A DNA stretch of 64,000 nucleotides, taken from positions 70,286,641-70,350,640 of the forward strand of contig CM055313.2 in the NCBI GenBank assembly GCA_029255685.2, in the 5' to 3' direction. The DNA is from Silene conica (Eukaryota; Streptophyta; Magnoliopsida; Caryophyllales; Caryophyllaceae). Positions within the stretch are counted from its first letter, which is position 1; every line of letters begins with the position of its first letter. Made by a program: the position numbers and the translations under genes. The notes under the pieces were generated by a model. It was given only the letters and a program-made list of their open reading frames with translations. It was not told where the DNA came from and did no database searches. Shown piece after piece: positions 1 to 11,060 of this stretch.

Positions 1-480
1 TTATAAGTTATCTAATAAAGTTAGAAATATTGATTTTTTTTACTCTTGTAAATATGTTCGATATATACTCTTTAGAAAGTGTATTAATTATCTATTAAAA
101 TTAGGTAACTTTGTCAAATATACATAGTAAAGTTAGAGAATCAATATATAAATTATCTAATAAAATTATTTAATCTGTTAAATCTCTAAATTTCAAATTT
201 AAAATTAATGTAACATTTCTATTAAACGTAAATATGAAAAGAAAAAATTGATATAAATTATTCATAAATCGTTATTTATCACGAAGTAATATTTACGTTC
301 AAAATATAAGCATAAAATTTACGTACGAAACATAAACGAACATAGACGGTAATTGAATTTTCTTAGCCGTGGGTCCCACCTTTATTGTTTTAAAAAAAAT
401 TTAAAAAAAAACTTACTTGATGACATGGCTTCACAAAATTGCTTAAAATGTTATTGTATTTATATAGATAAGATACTCCG
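1..480. other. AT-rich intergenic DNA
   Basis: No gene, repeat unit or element end is recognisable here. The sequence is strongly AT-rich with short poly-A and poly-T runs. Confidence 0.6.
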
Positions 481-489
481 TATATAACT

Positions 490-745
490 TTTCTTAATTG
501 AGTTTATATGAACTGAACTGAATTTATAGAAACTGAACTGAACTGAACTGAACTTATAGGAACCGAACTGAACTTATAGGAACTGAACTTATAGGATTTG
601 AACTGAACTGAACTTATAGGAACTGAACTGAACTGAACTTATAGGATTTGAACTGAACTGAACTTATAGGAATTGAACTGAACTTATAGAAATTGAACTG
701 AACTGAAATGAACTTATAGGATCTGAAGTGAACTTAAATTAAGTG
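490..745. repeat. Degenerate tandem array, unit GAACTGAACTTATAGG
   Basis: The motif GAACTGAACTTATAGG, with variable numbers of GAACT units, recurs over about 250 bp with substitutions such as TTATAGA and GATTTGAACTG. No coding potential is seen. A related pattern (TTCAGTTC, TTATAA and CTATAAGTTCAG blocks) reappears near 24440-24780, so the sequence type is dispersed. Confidence 0.8.
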
Positions 746-779
746 ACTTGAAAACCAAAAGAACAGGTCTAAGACCATG

Positions 780-1327
780 TGTTGGGCCCCAAAATTAGCA
801 TCTTTTGGCCCACGACACGTGGCAGCAAGACAATGGAGCATCTCGAGTCACACGGATTAAGGGCAAGAAGCAATCTCGGCCGCTGATTTACTATCACAAG
901 GAAACACAAATGGGAAGTGTATTGGAGAAGCTACTTGGCCCAAGTACAAGTTTATCATCAAACTGGCCCAATTACTTAGAGTATGCAAATGTTAGGAATG
1001 GACTAAGGCCAATGTAACGGCTGGGTCCTGCCCAACGGTCCTTAACCAATGGTTATTGTATGCCCTTATGCACTATAAATAAGGAGGCTTATTCATTATG
1101 TAAGACTACCCAATATCCGACCTAGAAAGACCACTTAGGAGAACCCCTTGCATTTCAGCAAGAACACCCACACAACATTGTAATACTTAGGCAATTCAGC
1201 AAGAATAATAACATCTCTTTCTTTGTTTCTTATATTTTACAATTTGTCAACCACAATCAATGAACAACCTTGCCATAAGATCACTATAACCTTACATAAA
1301 CAAACTTGGTAATTTTTGACCAAAACA
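780..1327 (+). repeat. 5' LTR of the Gypsy element
   Basis: 548 bp, TG...CA termini, paired with 15179-15742. A TATA-like motif (CACTATAAATAAGG, about 1070) in both LTRs is the likely core promoter. A short ORF inside the LTR is also present in the 3' copy and is not considered a gene. Confidence 0.93.
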
Positions 1328-1330
1328 TTT

Positions 1331-1348
1331 TGGCGCCCACCGTGGGGC
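1331..1348 (+). promoter_or_regulatory. Gypsy primer-binding site
   Basis: TGGCGCCCACCGTGGGGC lies 3 bp after the 5' LTR. The TGG start pairs with a tRNA CCA end and the position is right for minus-strand priming. I did not assign the tRNA. Confidence 0.8.
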
Positions 1349-1410
1349 TATAGTGATTGTTGTACCCAAAACAAAAACCTCTCAAAATCATCCTAGTCAA
1401 AACCTCAATA

Positions 1411-2389
1411 ATGTCGGGAATCACCCCAAAAACAACCAACCCCTTAGCATCATCCGCTAGTAAAACACCATTGCTACCCACATCCAAAGTCGCGATTCCA
1501 CCACTATCCACAACAGCCATGGCACCAGCCAGTAGCAGCATCCATACCCTGGTTCCAACCAAAACACTGTCACCATCCAACCAGACACTGGAGAAAAGCA
1601 AAACCTGAGCCAACTTACTCCCACTGTGGAAATGTGGCAGACAATGGCGGAAGCAATCAACAGCCTGAAGAAGGACAACCAAGATCTGAGGGCACGAATC
1701 GCCGCCAGTACAACAGCAGCCGCAGCGGAAGCCGCAGAAAGGCATCAAAGAAGAGCCAGTGGGAAAAGGGCAAGGGAAGTTCCAGCTGAGATAGTCACGC
1801 GCCTGGATCTCAGCAGGGTTACTCCCCCAGAAATGATAACTCCCAGTGGGATGGGATTCCTATCCTACCCGTCGCCATCTCAAACCTTCACGCACACAGG
1901 TAACGATGTCTTGAAAATAAAATCCGCAAACACTAACTTTTCTCATCCTGCAGGACCCTCATATCAGCAAGCTCCAGCGTGGCAAGCAGAGTCGTCAACA
2001 AGACTGCCTTCCTACCAGCGGTACAGTGGAGGAAATGGAGCACCAGGGTGTAGCTATTAGCAAACCCCCTCCATCATTCACACCTCCCAGTATGCCAGCC
2101 CGTTCCCGCTAGCTAGCCAGGCTCCAGAGGCCACGGAGCGCGGATTTCTGCCTCCCCCAGCGTCCACACTATCTAACGCGTGGGAGCAGAAATACAATGA
2201 GCTATGGGATCTCGTCAACCGCATACCAGGAGTACCGCGACCCCTGGAAAAAGCAACAGAAGAGAGCTACGCGGATTCTCCCTTCACCAGCAACATAGTC
2301 TCTGTCGATGTGCCAAAGGGGTTTACACCGCCCACAATGACGCACTACGACGGAACTGCCGATCCGATTGACCACGTCAATCAATACAA
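1411..2389 (+). pseudogene. gag N-terminal part, frame-broken
   Basis: The first methionine frame (1411-1608) stops after about 65 codons. A second frame (1626-2060) continues with MEMWQTMAEAI, an acidic/basic helix and an Ala-rich stretch. After a stop near 2058 the same frame reads on to WEQKYNELWDLV and PTMTHYDGTADP, the entry to the Gypsy gag capsid domain. There the CACTA element begins. The frames before and after the CACTA are compatible if the insertion and one TSD copy are ignored. The extra stops and the shift show decay independent of the insertion. Confidence 0.75.
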
Positions 2390-2530
2390 CACTAGTAGAA
2401 AAATATGTATTTGCGGCTATCAATTTGAGGCGTTTTAGGCCAATAGCAGCAAATACTTTATGAGTTATTTGAGGCATTTTGTAAAAAGCGCAGCAAATAT
2501 GTTATTTGAGGCGTTTTTGTGAAAAACGTC
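2390..2530. repeat. CACTA left terminal and subterminal repeats
   Basis: The TIR CACTAGTAGAAAAA is followed by TATTTGCGGC, TTTGAGGCGTTTT, AGCAAATA and GCGTTTTTGTGAAAAACG blocks: short imperfect palindromes in alternating orientation. Confidence 0.85.
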
Positions 2531-3349
2531 GCAAATAAGTATATATTAAAAATAAAAGGAAAAGGAATTGAAAGAGGGATATATTATTGATTAGGCGCAT
2601 AAAACCGTACACAACATTACTGAATCTCCCTCCCAAACTCTCTCGACAACCACTCCAAATCTGCCGACCACCGCCTCATCGCCACTGGAAATCGATGCCA
2701 ATGGACGGAACTCGCACCTCACCATCTCCTCTATTCTTATTATTCTAAATTAGGTATGTGAATTGATTTTAGGGTTAACTATTTTCGATTAATTGGAGTT
2801 TGAATTAGCAAAATACAATAGATTAATTCAATTCATTTTTATCTGTTAATGTTTCTGATTAGTATTTATCATATTTCTCTTTTAATATTTCTGATTTTTG
2901 TACGTTGTTCATTGGATTAATTGTTAGGTTTTATTTTTGTTTTGGATTAACTATTTTTGTTAGGGTTTATGTTTAAGGTAAAATTTGTCTTCTCCTCCTT
3001 ATGCCTTGATAGGAATTATTTATGATAGGAAACCGTATAATTGAAGCAAACTAAACATCTTATTCTGTGAATCAGAGGAAAGATTTTTTTAGGTGTGAAT
3101 GACAAATTATGTTTTTAGTTAAATTTCTGCCTTTTCAGAATGAGAACTCATATTCTAAATAGAGTACATGCTAATTCGCGGTGATTGAGTTCTATTATGA
3201 CTGAAAGGTAAACATGTGATGGTTATGTAATCTTGAATAGCTTCAAATTTCTCATTTCGGTCTTGTAATACCTTGAAGTGTCTACCATTTGAACAATCTG
3301 CAGTGCAAAGTATTTGACTACAAAGGATTAAATGTCTTGCATTGCCTAG
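2531..3349. other. CACTA interior, leader-like segment of unknown origin
   Basis: Around 2590-2760 the base composition rises and looks like a 5' untranslated exon with a possible donor (TAG|GTATGTGAATTG, about 2753), followed by intron-like T-rich DNA to 3349. It may be the 5' leader of the captured cyclase-associated protein gene or of another donor. No protein is recognisable. Confidence 0.35.
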
Positions 3350-4596
3350 GTTCTGATAGAGTACAAAAACAAGGACCCCAATCATGCAGAGTGGGCCAAG
3401 GCTATGAAAGAGGTATATTTGCCTGGTTTGAGGGAATATGTTAAGACTTACTACCCACTAGGACCTGTTTGGGGTACATCTGGCAAAGCAACAGTCTCTG
3501 TTGCACCTGTGCCACCTCCTGCTCCCTCTGCTGCACTCTTCTCAAGTGATTCTCCTAAACCATCATCATCTCAACCAAAGAAAGGGATGTCTGCTGTGTT
3601 TAGTGAGATCAGTTCTGGTGGGGAGCTTACATCAGGTAGTCACTTAATCTGCCTTTCGTAAGTGCTTTGAGTGTTATTTGCAATGTTGGTTGTCTCACTA
3701 TCTTGTCTATAGGCCTGAGAAAGGTTACTGATGACATGAAGACTAAGAATCGTGCTGACCGTAGTGGTGTTGTTGCTGTGGCGGAGAAGGAGCCACAGGT
3801 CCGTTCTCTAGCAATTTCCAAAACAAGGCCTCCAAAGCTGGAGCTTCAGATGGGTCAAAAGTGAGTATTCCAAAATTTCGTTGATTTTTATGCCTTACTC
3901 CCTTATAAACTTTAGTGACTGAAGATACTTCACATTCCTGTCCTTTTGGATAGGTGGGCTGTTGAAAATCAAATCGGAAAGAAGGATTTGGTCATAGATG
4001 ACTGTGACTCAAAGCAATCTGTTTATGTTTTTGGATGTAAGGATTCCGTTTTGCAGATAAAAGGTTTGTTTAAATCTTGTTGTAGCTGTATATTCTTTCT
4101 TTTTTGTTTCTCCACTTGTTAGTTTCATTTGTAACCTGCACTCGATGTTCATGATTGTTTCTTTATTGCAGGAAAAGTTAACAATATCACGATTGATAAA
4201 TGCACAAAAATGGGAATTTTATTCCAGGTATGTGGTGGAGCACTATTCTAATTCTTTCTAAACATATATGAAAAGGCGTTGTTGACTTACCCCACACCAT
4301 GACTCCTGAAACAAAATGTTGTTGCAGCCTGTGAGATTGTGAACTGTAACAGTGTTCAAGTGCAGTGTCAGGTACTGTGTCAAATTGCTAAGAACAGCCT
4401 CCTTAGACTCTTTGCTAGCATTCATGTCCTAACTTGGTAGCTTTAATTTTAGGGTTCAGTTCCAACAATCTCTGTTGATAATACAGCTGGATGTCAGTTA
4501 TACTTGAGCAAAGATTCTTTAGAGACGTCTATAACTACAGCCAAATCAAGTGAGGTCAACTTAATGGTACCTGCTTCTGATGCCGATGAGGATTGG
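3350..4596 (+). pseudogene. Captured fragment of a cyclase-associated protein (CAP) gene
   Basis: Six exon-like blocks with plant splice borders: 3350-3635, 3713-3860, 3954-4063, 4172-4227, about 4318-4371 and 4453-4596. They encode the middle and C-terminal parts of adenylyl cyclase-associated protein, an actin-monomer recycling factor. Visible landmarks are LREYVKTYYPLGPVWG, a proline-rich linker (PVPPPAPSAALF), KGMSAVFSEISSGG, LRKVTDDMKTKNRADRSG, WAVENQIGKKDLV, KVNNITIDKCTKMG and GCQLYLSKDSLETSITTAKS. Exon phases still fit across the introns. The N-terminal cyclase-binding half, the last exon and the acceptor of the fifth block are missing, so it is a truncated gene copy carried as transposon cargo. 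The family call comes from these recalled motifs, not a search. Confidence 0.85.
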
Positions 4597-5737
4597 GTAT
4601 GTAGCATGGTCATAACTAATAACTTTGTAATGCATAGCAGTTCTTTTATGTGCATCATGTTTCTAAAAATTGTTGGTTCAAATTAAGGGGTTTTGGTGGT
4701 GGCGATGTAAAAGGAAGAGGGTTGCCAATCAAATATCTCTCTTAGTCATATTTAGTTAGAAGTATCCGCAGTACAGGTGCGGTTCCAAGTGTCTGATTTG
4801 ATTTATTTTGAATGAAATGTCTGTCTAAACCCTTCAAGCATGCTTGATGTCCTGGGTCTTTTATATTATTTTTCCTTGCTTCTCTCTGTGTTGGAATTCT
4901 CGGAAACATGCCTTTTGAAAATACGTAACCAATTCCCGTGTATCTACCTAATTAGCTACTCCGTATCTTATTCGACAATTCTTTTGTATGCTCTACAAGG
5001 AATGGGAACCTGCATCTTGATGCTGCTTCTCTTTTCCCCTACAGCATGTTGTGCCTTTTTATATGGGTTACTGAAACCTTTTTGTGTATTAAATATCTGG
5101 TCTTTTCCAAACCCGCATTAGAACAATTTTAGCATTCCTACGATCTCTAAACCGAGAACTCTATATTAGCGTGCTCAGGGCTACGAGTAACGGTTCTAAC
5201 CCTGAAACATACTAATGTTCGATAATAAACCAGGAAAATTAACTTACATTTTGGTGTAGGAACATCTAGCATTGTGGATTTACGTTAATGTTCTGAGTAT
5301 TAAAAAGTGATGGGTCGGGGTGTCGTGTTTAGAGTTGATGAATAGAAGAAGTCCATTAGTTTTCGGTTCCTGTGCATGTGCAGCCGAGTAATACCAGGAA
5401 CAAGTAGGGCGACTTACTCGCTTAATCCTCATATATTTTACTTGATTGATTGTTATAATCCTCCTTGCATTTATTTAATTATATGTCCAAATCTTGATAT
5501 AATATTGTATTGTGTTTCGATTATTTAAAGCATTTGAATACATTATCATCCTAAACTGTGTGACCTGCTTATTGGCTAAACCTTGTCACCTTCTCTTCAT
5601 GTTGTTGAAGTTTTATTATCACCATCATTCCTTTCCTTATCAATATCCTTTTCAGTTCATGTTGTTGAAGTTTTCTTCTCACCATCATTGCAGAAAATGT
5701 TAATTTAATCTAATGCACTTGGAAGCTGCTTTCTCAG
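4597..5737. other. CACTA interior, unassigned
   Basis: AT-rich and intron-like. Short open frames (for example 4840-5121) have no recognisable domain. It separates the two captured gene fragments, so the capture junction probably lies here. Confidence 0.4.
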
Positions 5738-5851
5738 GCTCATAACAGTATCACCAACAGACTCAGTTTTATCAGCAGCAAAGAAGATGCTTGAATATCA
5801 CTTGAGCTCTGCTATCGTGGCTGTAGAAAATAGACCAAAGGGGATCTTAAC
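5738..5851 (+). pseudogene. Captured exon of a CBS-domain protein (CBSCBSPB-like)
   Basis: A single 114-bp exon with a clear acceptor (TTTCTCAG) and donor (AC|GTAAGT). It encodes ITVSPTDSVLSAAKKMLEYH and then LSSAIVAVENRPKGILT, the N-terminal part of one CBS domain. The pattern (VSPxDxVxxAAKKM...KGILT) resembles the third CBS domain of plant CBSCBSPB proteins, which combine four CBS domains with a PB1 domain. Neighbouring exons are not recognisable, so it cannot make a functional CBS domain. Its origin differs from the CAP fragment upstream, making this element a two-donor chimera. Confidence 0.6.
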
Positions 5852-7500
5852 GTAAGTATCTATTATAATGGTAGCCATCGCTATTCAGTATACACTATGA
5901 TGTTTCTTTGCTATTAAATGAACATGTGCTAGGTTGCATGTTTTCGGATTTCTTGTTACTTGTTAGACTCCGATCTCTTGCACTTTTGCATAATACCCGG
6001 GCTATTTTAACAATTCCAAGGATATATTAATGCGGATTTCTGTCGTACTATTTGTTAAGCGTTGCTGCTGCCTTATACTGTTGTTAGTCCTGTTGTGTGT
6101 TGCTAGGGCCGTGCCCATAAGTTGTTTGCTGCGTTCTACAATTAGTTGACCTGTCTTCATCAGTATTTGCAAATAACCTAGCCAATTTCAAGGTATTGTA
6201 TGTTGACCCGTCTTCATCAATATTTGTGTGACATTCTTAAACAATTAAAGTAACACTATTTGGCTACTTAATCTTACAGGTACTGCCTAGATTGCTTCAT
6301 ACAGGATCTTTGAGCATCCTGGCTTCTCAATCATGATGCTTAGATGACTTGATACAAACACTATTTGGCTGTCAATATTCCATAATAAGGTAAGAATATC
6401 TATCCCACTGGAATGCAAAAGTCACTCTTTGTTTTGATCAAATTGCCAATATGCTTGTTCTCTTGTGGATCTTTAGTATGTCGTGCAGCCATTAGAGATA
6501 TCGTTAATCTATCAGCCCCGATTATGATTACATGAAAACTGAATTGGATCAATGATTTATAAGATCAGTAGTATCATATAGTCTGGTTTACTCAGACTAT
6601 GTTGCTAGTGTCGCTCATAGCTAATTATGAAAAAATCATTGTGCAAAGTTTTGTGTCATATTGGAAAAGTATTGTGTCGACTATACAGAGTCAAGTGAAG
6701 TGTCGGGACTAACACAGATTATTAATCACGAGGCAAGGGGGATCAAATCTCTGCCTTTGTTAATGTTTGCTAAGATTTGCCTCGACTTGTGACATTACAT
6801 CTCTACTTTCTTATCAAAGGCGCCAATCCACATGTCTGCTAGGAGTTACTAACCGAGATATGGTACTAATTATCTGGACAACATTAAATTGCTCTTGTGG
6901 CTCCCTTCACACAACAAACAAACAAACAAAATACGATTCTGCTAATGTCAGAAATTAGCTGACAGTCGACTGCATCGTCATTTTGCAGGTAAACTGTAGA
7001 TCGACTTGTATATGATAGTTATGTTGATTCTGTCAACATCCTCAAGCCAGAGCAATATTGGATGAGAAGTTCAAATGATAGGTCTAAATGCTAAGTGCAT
7101 TTGGATTCCCTACAGGCATTCAGGTGCATATATATAGATCACAGTCAGAAAGTGCACTTCCTACTCCAGCATCATTAGCAGAGTTACTGACTAACACAAG
7201 TTTCGGGCGCTTCTTCGACAATGGCCAAGGCTCAAGTTGTTTGGGCAGACTTACGGATTCTCCTCGACTAATTTCATTGGCTATAGCAACACTTCATTCC
7301 CAAGTCGATCTAATTTTAGTGTCGTGTAATTAGTTTCGGAGTATTGTATGTGGTTTGTTTCTTTTTGATGTATGAATATTTACAAAAATCTTGAAAGATT
7401 ATCTTATGGAAAAATATATTTGGGAGTTATTCTATTCAAATGATGTTTTTTTTCGATTTTTTTAAAAACAATAAAAAAAAAAATTTTTTTTCTTTTTTTT
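5852..7500. other. CACTA interior, unassigned
   Basis: No domain is recognised. Possible exon-like blocks occur around 6280-6395 and 7080-7333 (an 81-codon frame, Ser- and Leu-rich), but splice borders and family are unclear. A third captured fragment is possible. Confidence 0.35.
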
Positions 7501-7716
7501 AATATTTGCTGCGTTTTTTTCAAAAAACGCCGCAAATAAACAATCTCCATTTGCTGCGTTTTTTTGAAAAAACGCCTCAAATAACTCTTTATTTGCTGCG
7601 TTTTAAAAACGCCGCAAATAGCTTTTCTATTTGCGGCCCCCTTATTTGCTTCTACACTAAAAACGCCGCAAATGACCACTATTTTGACGCCGCAAAAAGC
7701 CTTTTTTCTACTAGTG
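7501..7716. repeat. CACTA right subterminal and terminal repeats
   Basis: Alternating TTTGCTGCGTTTTT, AAAACGCCGCAAATA, TTTGCGGC and AACGCCGCAAATG blocks form hairpins. They end in TTTTTTCTACTAGTG, the inverse of the left end. These arms create overlapping open frames on both strands that are not genes. Confidence 0.85.
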
Positions 7717-9223
7717 CAAGCAGAAAATGATGGTGATAACGGCTGCAGGACCACTCAAAGAAGCGTCCATGTGTAAAGGATTTGGGTCAACTCTTTCAGG
7801 AGCAGCCCTGCAGTGGCTGGTCAGCCTGCCGAATGGAAGCATCTCCAGCTTTGCTGAGCTGGTGAACGCTTTCAACCAGCAGTTTGCCAGTAGTCGGAAG
7901 CCAGAAAAACAGACAAGCGATCTGTATCGCATCATCCAGCGCGGCACGGAGCCAACGAGGGACTACCTGGCCCCGTTCAACAATAAAATGGTGTCCATAC
8001 CGAAATGTGACGTAGCTACCGCTATCCACGCCTTCCGCCGGGGGCTACCAGAGGGGTCAGATCTATACAAAGATCTAACCAAGTGGACCTGCACCAGCTT
8101 CACTCAAGTACAGCAGAAGGCCCTGGATGCCGTCCGCCTGGAGGAGGACCCAGGCCCCAGGAGGATCAGCCAGCGTGTTGAAACCCCCACCAGGAAAGCA
8201 AAGGAAGAAAGGAGCGAGAGGGCCAAACCCTACAGCAGGCTAGCCAACAAAATAACAGGAGGCAAAAACTGGAAAAATGATCCAAACCTACCTCCCAAGG
8301 TAAAAGAATACGGTTTTGATGTTAATCTTGTAGGAGTAATCAAAGCCCTCAAGGACCTGGGAGAAAAGGTCAAGTGGCCCAGGAAGAGGAAGGAGGAAAG
8401 AGCCAAGGATAACAGAGACACCAGCCTGAGGTGCGATTTCCATGAAGAAAACACCGGTCATACTACGGAGGATTGCATCACCTTAAGAAAAGAGGTGAAA
8501 TACCAGTTTGACCAAGGAAACCTAAACCACCTGTTGGCTAAGGGGACCAAGGTCAACTCCGCCAGCCAGGTCAGACCTTCTAGCCCGCCTGTCTGCACAA
8601 AAATTATCAATGTAATCACAGAAGGATCGGAACTATGCGGACTAACCTACTCAGCCGCAAAAAGACACGCCACCAAGTCAAAAGGAGACAAACCGGAGAG
8701 TTCCTGCAAAATCAGCAGCAAAGACCTTCCAGCAGTCAGTTTCGACGAAACCGACGGGGAAGGAGGCGCGGAGTACCATGACGACGCTCTGATAATCACC
8801 TTATCCATAGGAAATTGTACAGTCAAAAAGATATTGGTGGATACAGGAAGCTCCGTCAACTTAATCATGCTAGAAACACTAAAGAGCATGGGATTCAGCG
8901 AGAGCGACCTGGTAAAGAAGCTAGTGCCCCTGGTGGTATTTAGTGGTGAAACTAAACATTCCCTGGGGGAAATACTCATCCCCACCTATGCCGGAGGACT
9001 AAACAAGCAGGTAAGATATCTCATAATTGATGGTCCTTCCACCTATAATGTGATTCTTGGCAGGCCATGGATCCACGACATGAAGGCAATACCATCATCC
9101 TACCACCAATGCTTGAAGTTCCCCACGCCTTGGGGAGTACAAAAAATCAAGGGAAACCAGGACGAAGCGAGGAGCTGCTACAAGGTGGCACTCAAGCCCA
9201 CAACAACTCCGCCACCAGCATAG
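7717..9223 (+). CDS. Gypsy gag C-terminal part plus aspartic protease
   Basis: An open frame running from the right CACTA border (first Met at 7727) codes for the retrotransposon capsid domain (GFGSTLSGAALQWL, FNQQFASSRK, LYRIIQRGTEPTRDYL), a basic linker and a zinc-knuckle variant (CDFHEENTGHTTEDC). The retropepsin domain follows, with active site ILVDTGSSVNLI at about residue 369 and flap/hub motif VILGRPWIHDM at about 438. Capsid assembles the particle and the protease cleaves the polyprotein. It ends in a stop at 9221-9223 before RT, so gag-protease and RT are in separate frames in this copy. Its own N-terminus is upstream of the CACTA element, so translation of this part alone would be artificial. 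Confidence 0.85.
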
Positions 9224-9235
9224 CAATCAAAGGGA

Positions 9236-11060
9236 AAACGGCTCCAGGGAATACGTTGAGCCACCACAGCTAGAACTAGATGAAATCCCTCTGGACCCAC
9301 AGCACCCAGAAAGGAAAGTCTTGATGGGAGCAGAATGTACAGGTGATATCCGCCTAAAACTTGTACAGTTATTAAAAGAAAATATTGATTGCTTTGCTTG
9401 GTCACATGAGGACATGGTAGGTATAGATCCAGAGGTCATATCACACAAGTTAAGCGTGGACTCTAATCACAAGCCAGTCCAGCAGAAAAGGCGGAAGTTC
9501 GCCTATGAAAGGAATCAAGTGATAAACCAGAAGGTAGATGATCTCCTGGCTGCTGGAAAAATTAGGGAGGTCAAGTACCCATAGTGGCTGTCCAACGTAG
9601 TAGTGGTGCCCAAGAAGAATGGCAAATGGCGAGTTTGTGTTGATTTCACAGACTTAAACAAGGCCTGCCCAAAAGATCCTTTCCCTCTGCCGCACATAGA
9701 TGCCATGGTAGATGCCACAGCAGGACATGAGATGCTGACGTTCCTGGATGCTTGGAGTGGATACAACCAAATCAAGATGGCTGCTGAAGATCAGGAGAAA
9801 ACCGCCTTCCAGTCAGAAAGAGGTATCTACTGTTACAATGTTATGCCTTTTGGACTGAAAAATGCAGGTTCCACCTATCAAAGGTTGGTGAATATGATGT
9901 TCAAAGACCAGATAGGAAAGACCATGGAGGTATACATTGACGACATGGTGGTAAAATCCAAAGCAGCAGAACAACACTTTCAACACCTACAGGAAACGTT
10001 CGGTACCCTGAGGAAGTATCAAATGAGGTTGAACCCTTCAAAGTGCACTTTCGGAGTATCCAGCGGGAAGTTCTTAGGGTACATGGTCACACAAAGAGGC
10101 ATCGAGGCAAGCACGGATCAAATCAAAGCCTTGCTGCAGCTGGAATCACCACAGAAACCAAGGGACGTGCAAAGGCTAACAGGGAGAGTAGCCGCCCTTA
10201 ACAGGTTTATATCAAGGTCCTCAGAAAGATGTAAGCTGTTCTAAGATATTCTGCGACAAAGCAAGAGATTCGAGTGGACGGAGGAGCATGAGGAAGCCTT
10301 CAAGAGCCTGAAGCAGTACCTCAGCACTCCTCCCCTATTATCTAAACCAGAGCCAGGAGAACAGCTCTACCTGTACTTATCCGTTACAGAAGCAGCGGCT
10401 AGTGGAGTCCTGGTAAGAGAATATGAAGGATCACATCATCCTGTGTATTATATTAGCAAGTCTCTGCTACCTGCAGAGACCAGGTATTCTGCTCCAGAAA
10501 AACTTGTTTTGGCTTTAGTAACAGCGTCCTATAAGCTCAGACCTTACTTCGAATCCCATACAATTTCGGTCCTAACAAGTTACCCTTTAAAATCCATATT
10601 AGGGAAACCGGAATTGTCTGGGAGAATGGCCAAGTGGTCAGTACATTTAAGCGGTTATGATTTAAAATTTGAAACCCCTACAGCAATAAAATCGTAATCT
10701 CTTGCAGATTTTGTTTCTGATTTTAGTCCAGGGTTACAGAAAGAAGCAGAAACAGCCTTCCTACCCCCAGAAATGGATTCAGCAGAAAAGTGTTGGACGC
10801 TGCATGTAGATGGTGCCTCAAACAGCCGGGGGCAGGAGTAGGCATGGTACTACGATCCCCGTAGGGAGATATTATTGCACATGCTGTACGCTGTGAATTC
10901 CCTACTACTAACAACGTCGCTGAGTACGAAGCATTAATCCAAGGACTGCAACTGGCTCTAGGAATGAGAATCAGGCACCTACGAGCCTTCGGTGATTCAC
11001 AACTCATAGTGAATCACGTAAATGGCGAGTACGAGGCCAAAGATCCAAAAATGATCGCCT
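9236..11060 (+). pseudogene. Gypsy reverse transcriptase and RNase H, interrupted
   Basis: RT motifs are clear: VPKKNGKWRVCVDFTDLN, LDAWSGYNQI, MPFGLKNAGSTYQRL and the catalytic YIDDMVVKSK near 9935. A stop near 9582 precedes them and another lies at 10242-10244. The connection and RNase H continue (FEWTEEHEEAFKSLKQYL, YYISKSLLPAETRYS) to a stop at about 10695. The RNase H core (LHVDGASNSRG) is followed by a frameshift near 10840 before GDSQLIVNHVNGEYEAKD. RT copies the RNA and RNase H removes it, but with three stops and one shift neither is expressed as a unit. Confidence 0.88.

Larger units (their letters stand above)
2390..7716. mobile_element. Non-autonomous CACTA element with captured host exons (Pack-CACTA)
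   Basis: It starts CACTAGTAGAAAAA and ends TTTTTTCTACTAGTG, which are inverted copies. The 3-bp target duplication CAA is at 2387-2389 and 7717-7719. Subterminal blocks at both ends repeat motifs of the type TTTGCGGCG and TTTGCTGCGTTTTT in both orientations, as CACTA transposases require. There is no recognisable TNPD/TnpA transposase, so it must have been mobilised in trans. The interior holds spliced exons of a cyclase-associated protein gene (3350-4596) and one exon of a CBS-domain protein (5738-5851), both on the plus strand. It sits in the Gypsy gag. Confidence 0.92.

Noticed and set aside
490-745. CRISPR-like repeat array
   Set aside because: Units are contiguous without unique spacers, degenerate, and the genome is clearly a plant.
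805-1017. Small ORF repeated at 15204-15386
   Set aside because: It lies in both LTRs and is disrupted by an indel in one of them, so it is LTR sequence rather than a duplicated gene.
7404-7754. Overlapping ORFs near the CACTA right end
   Set aside because: Created by the inverted GCGTTTTT/AAAAACGC subterminal repeats, not by coding constraint.
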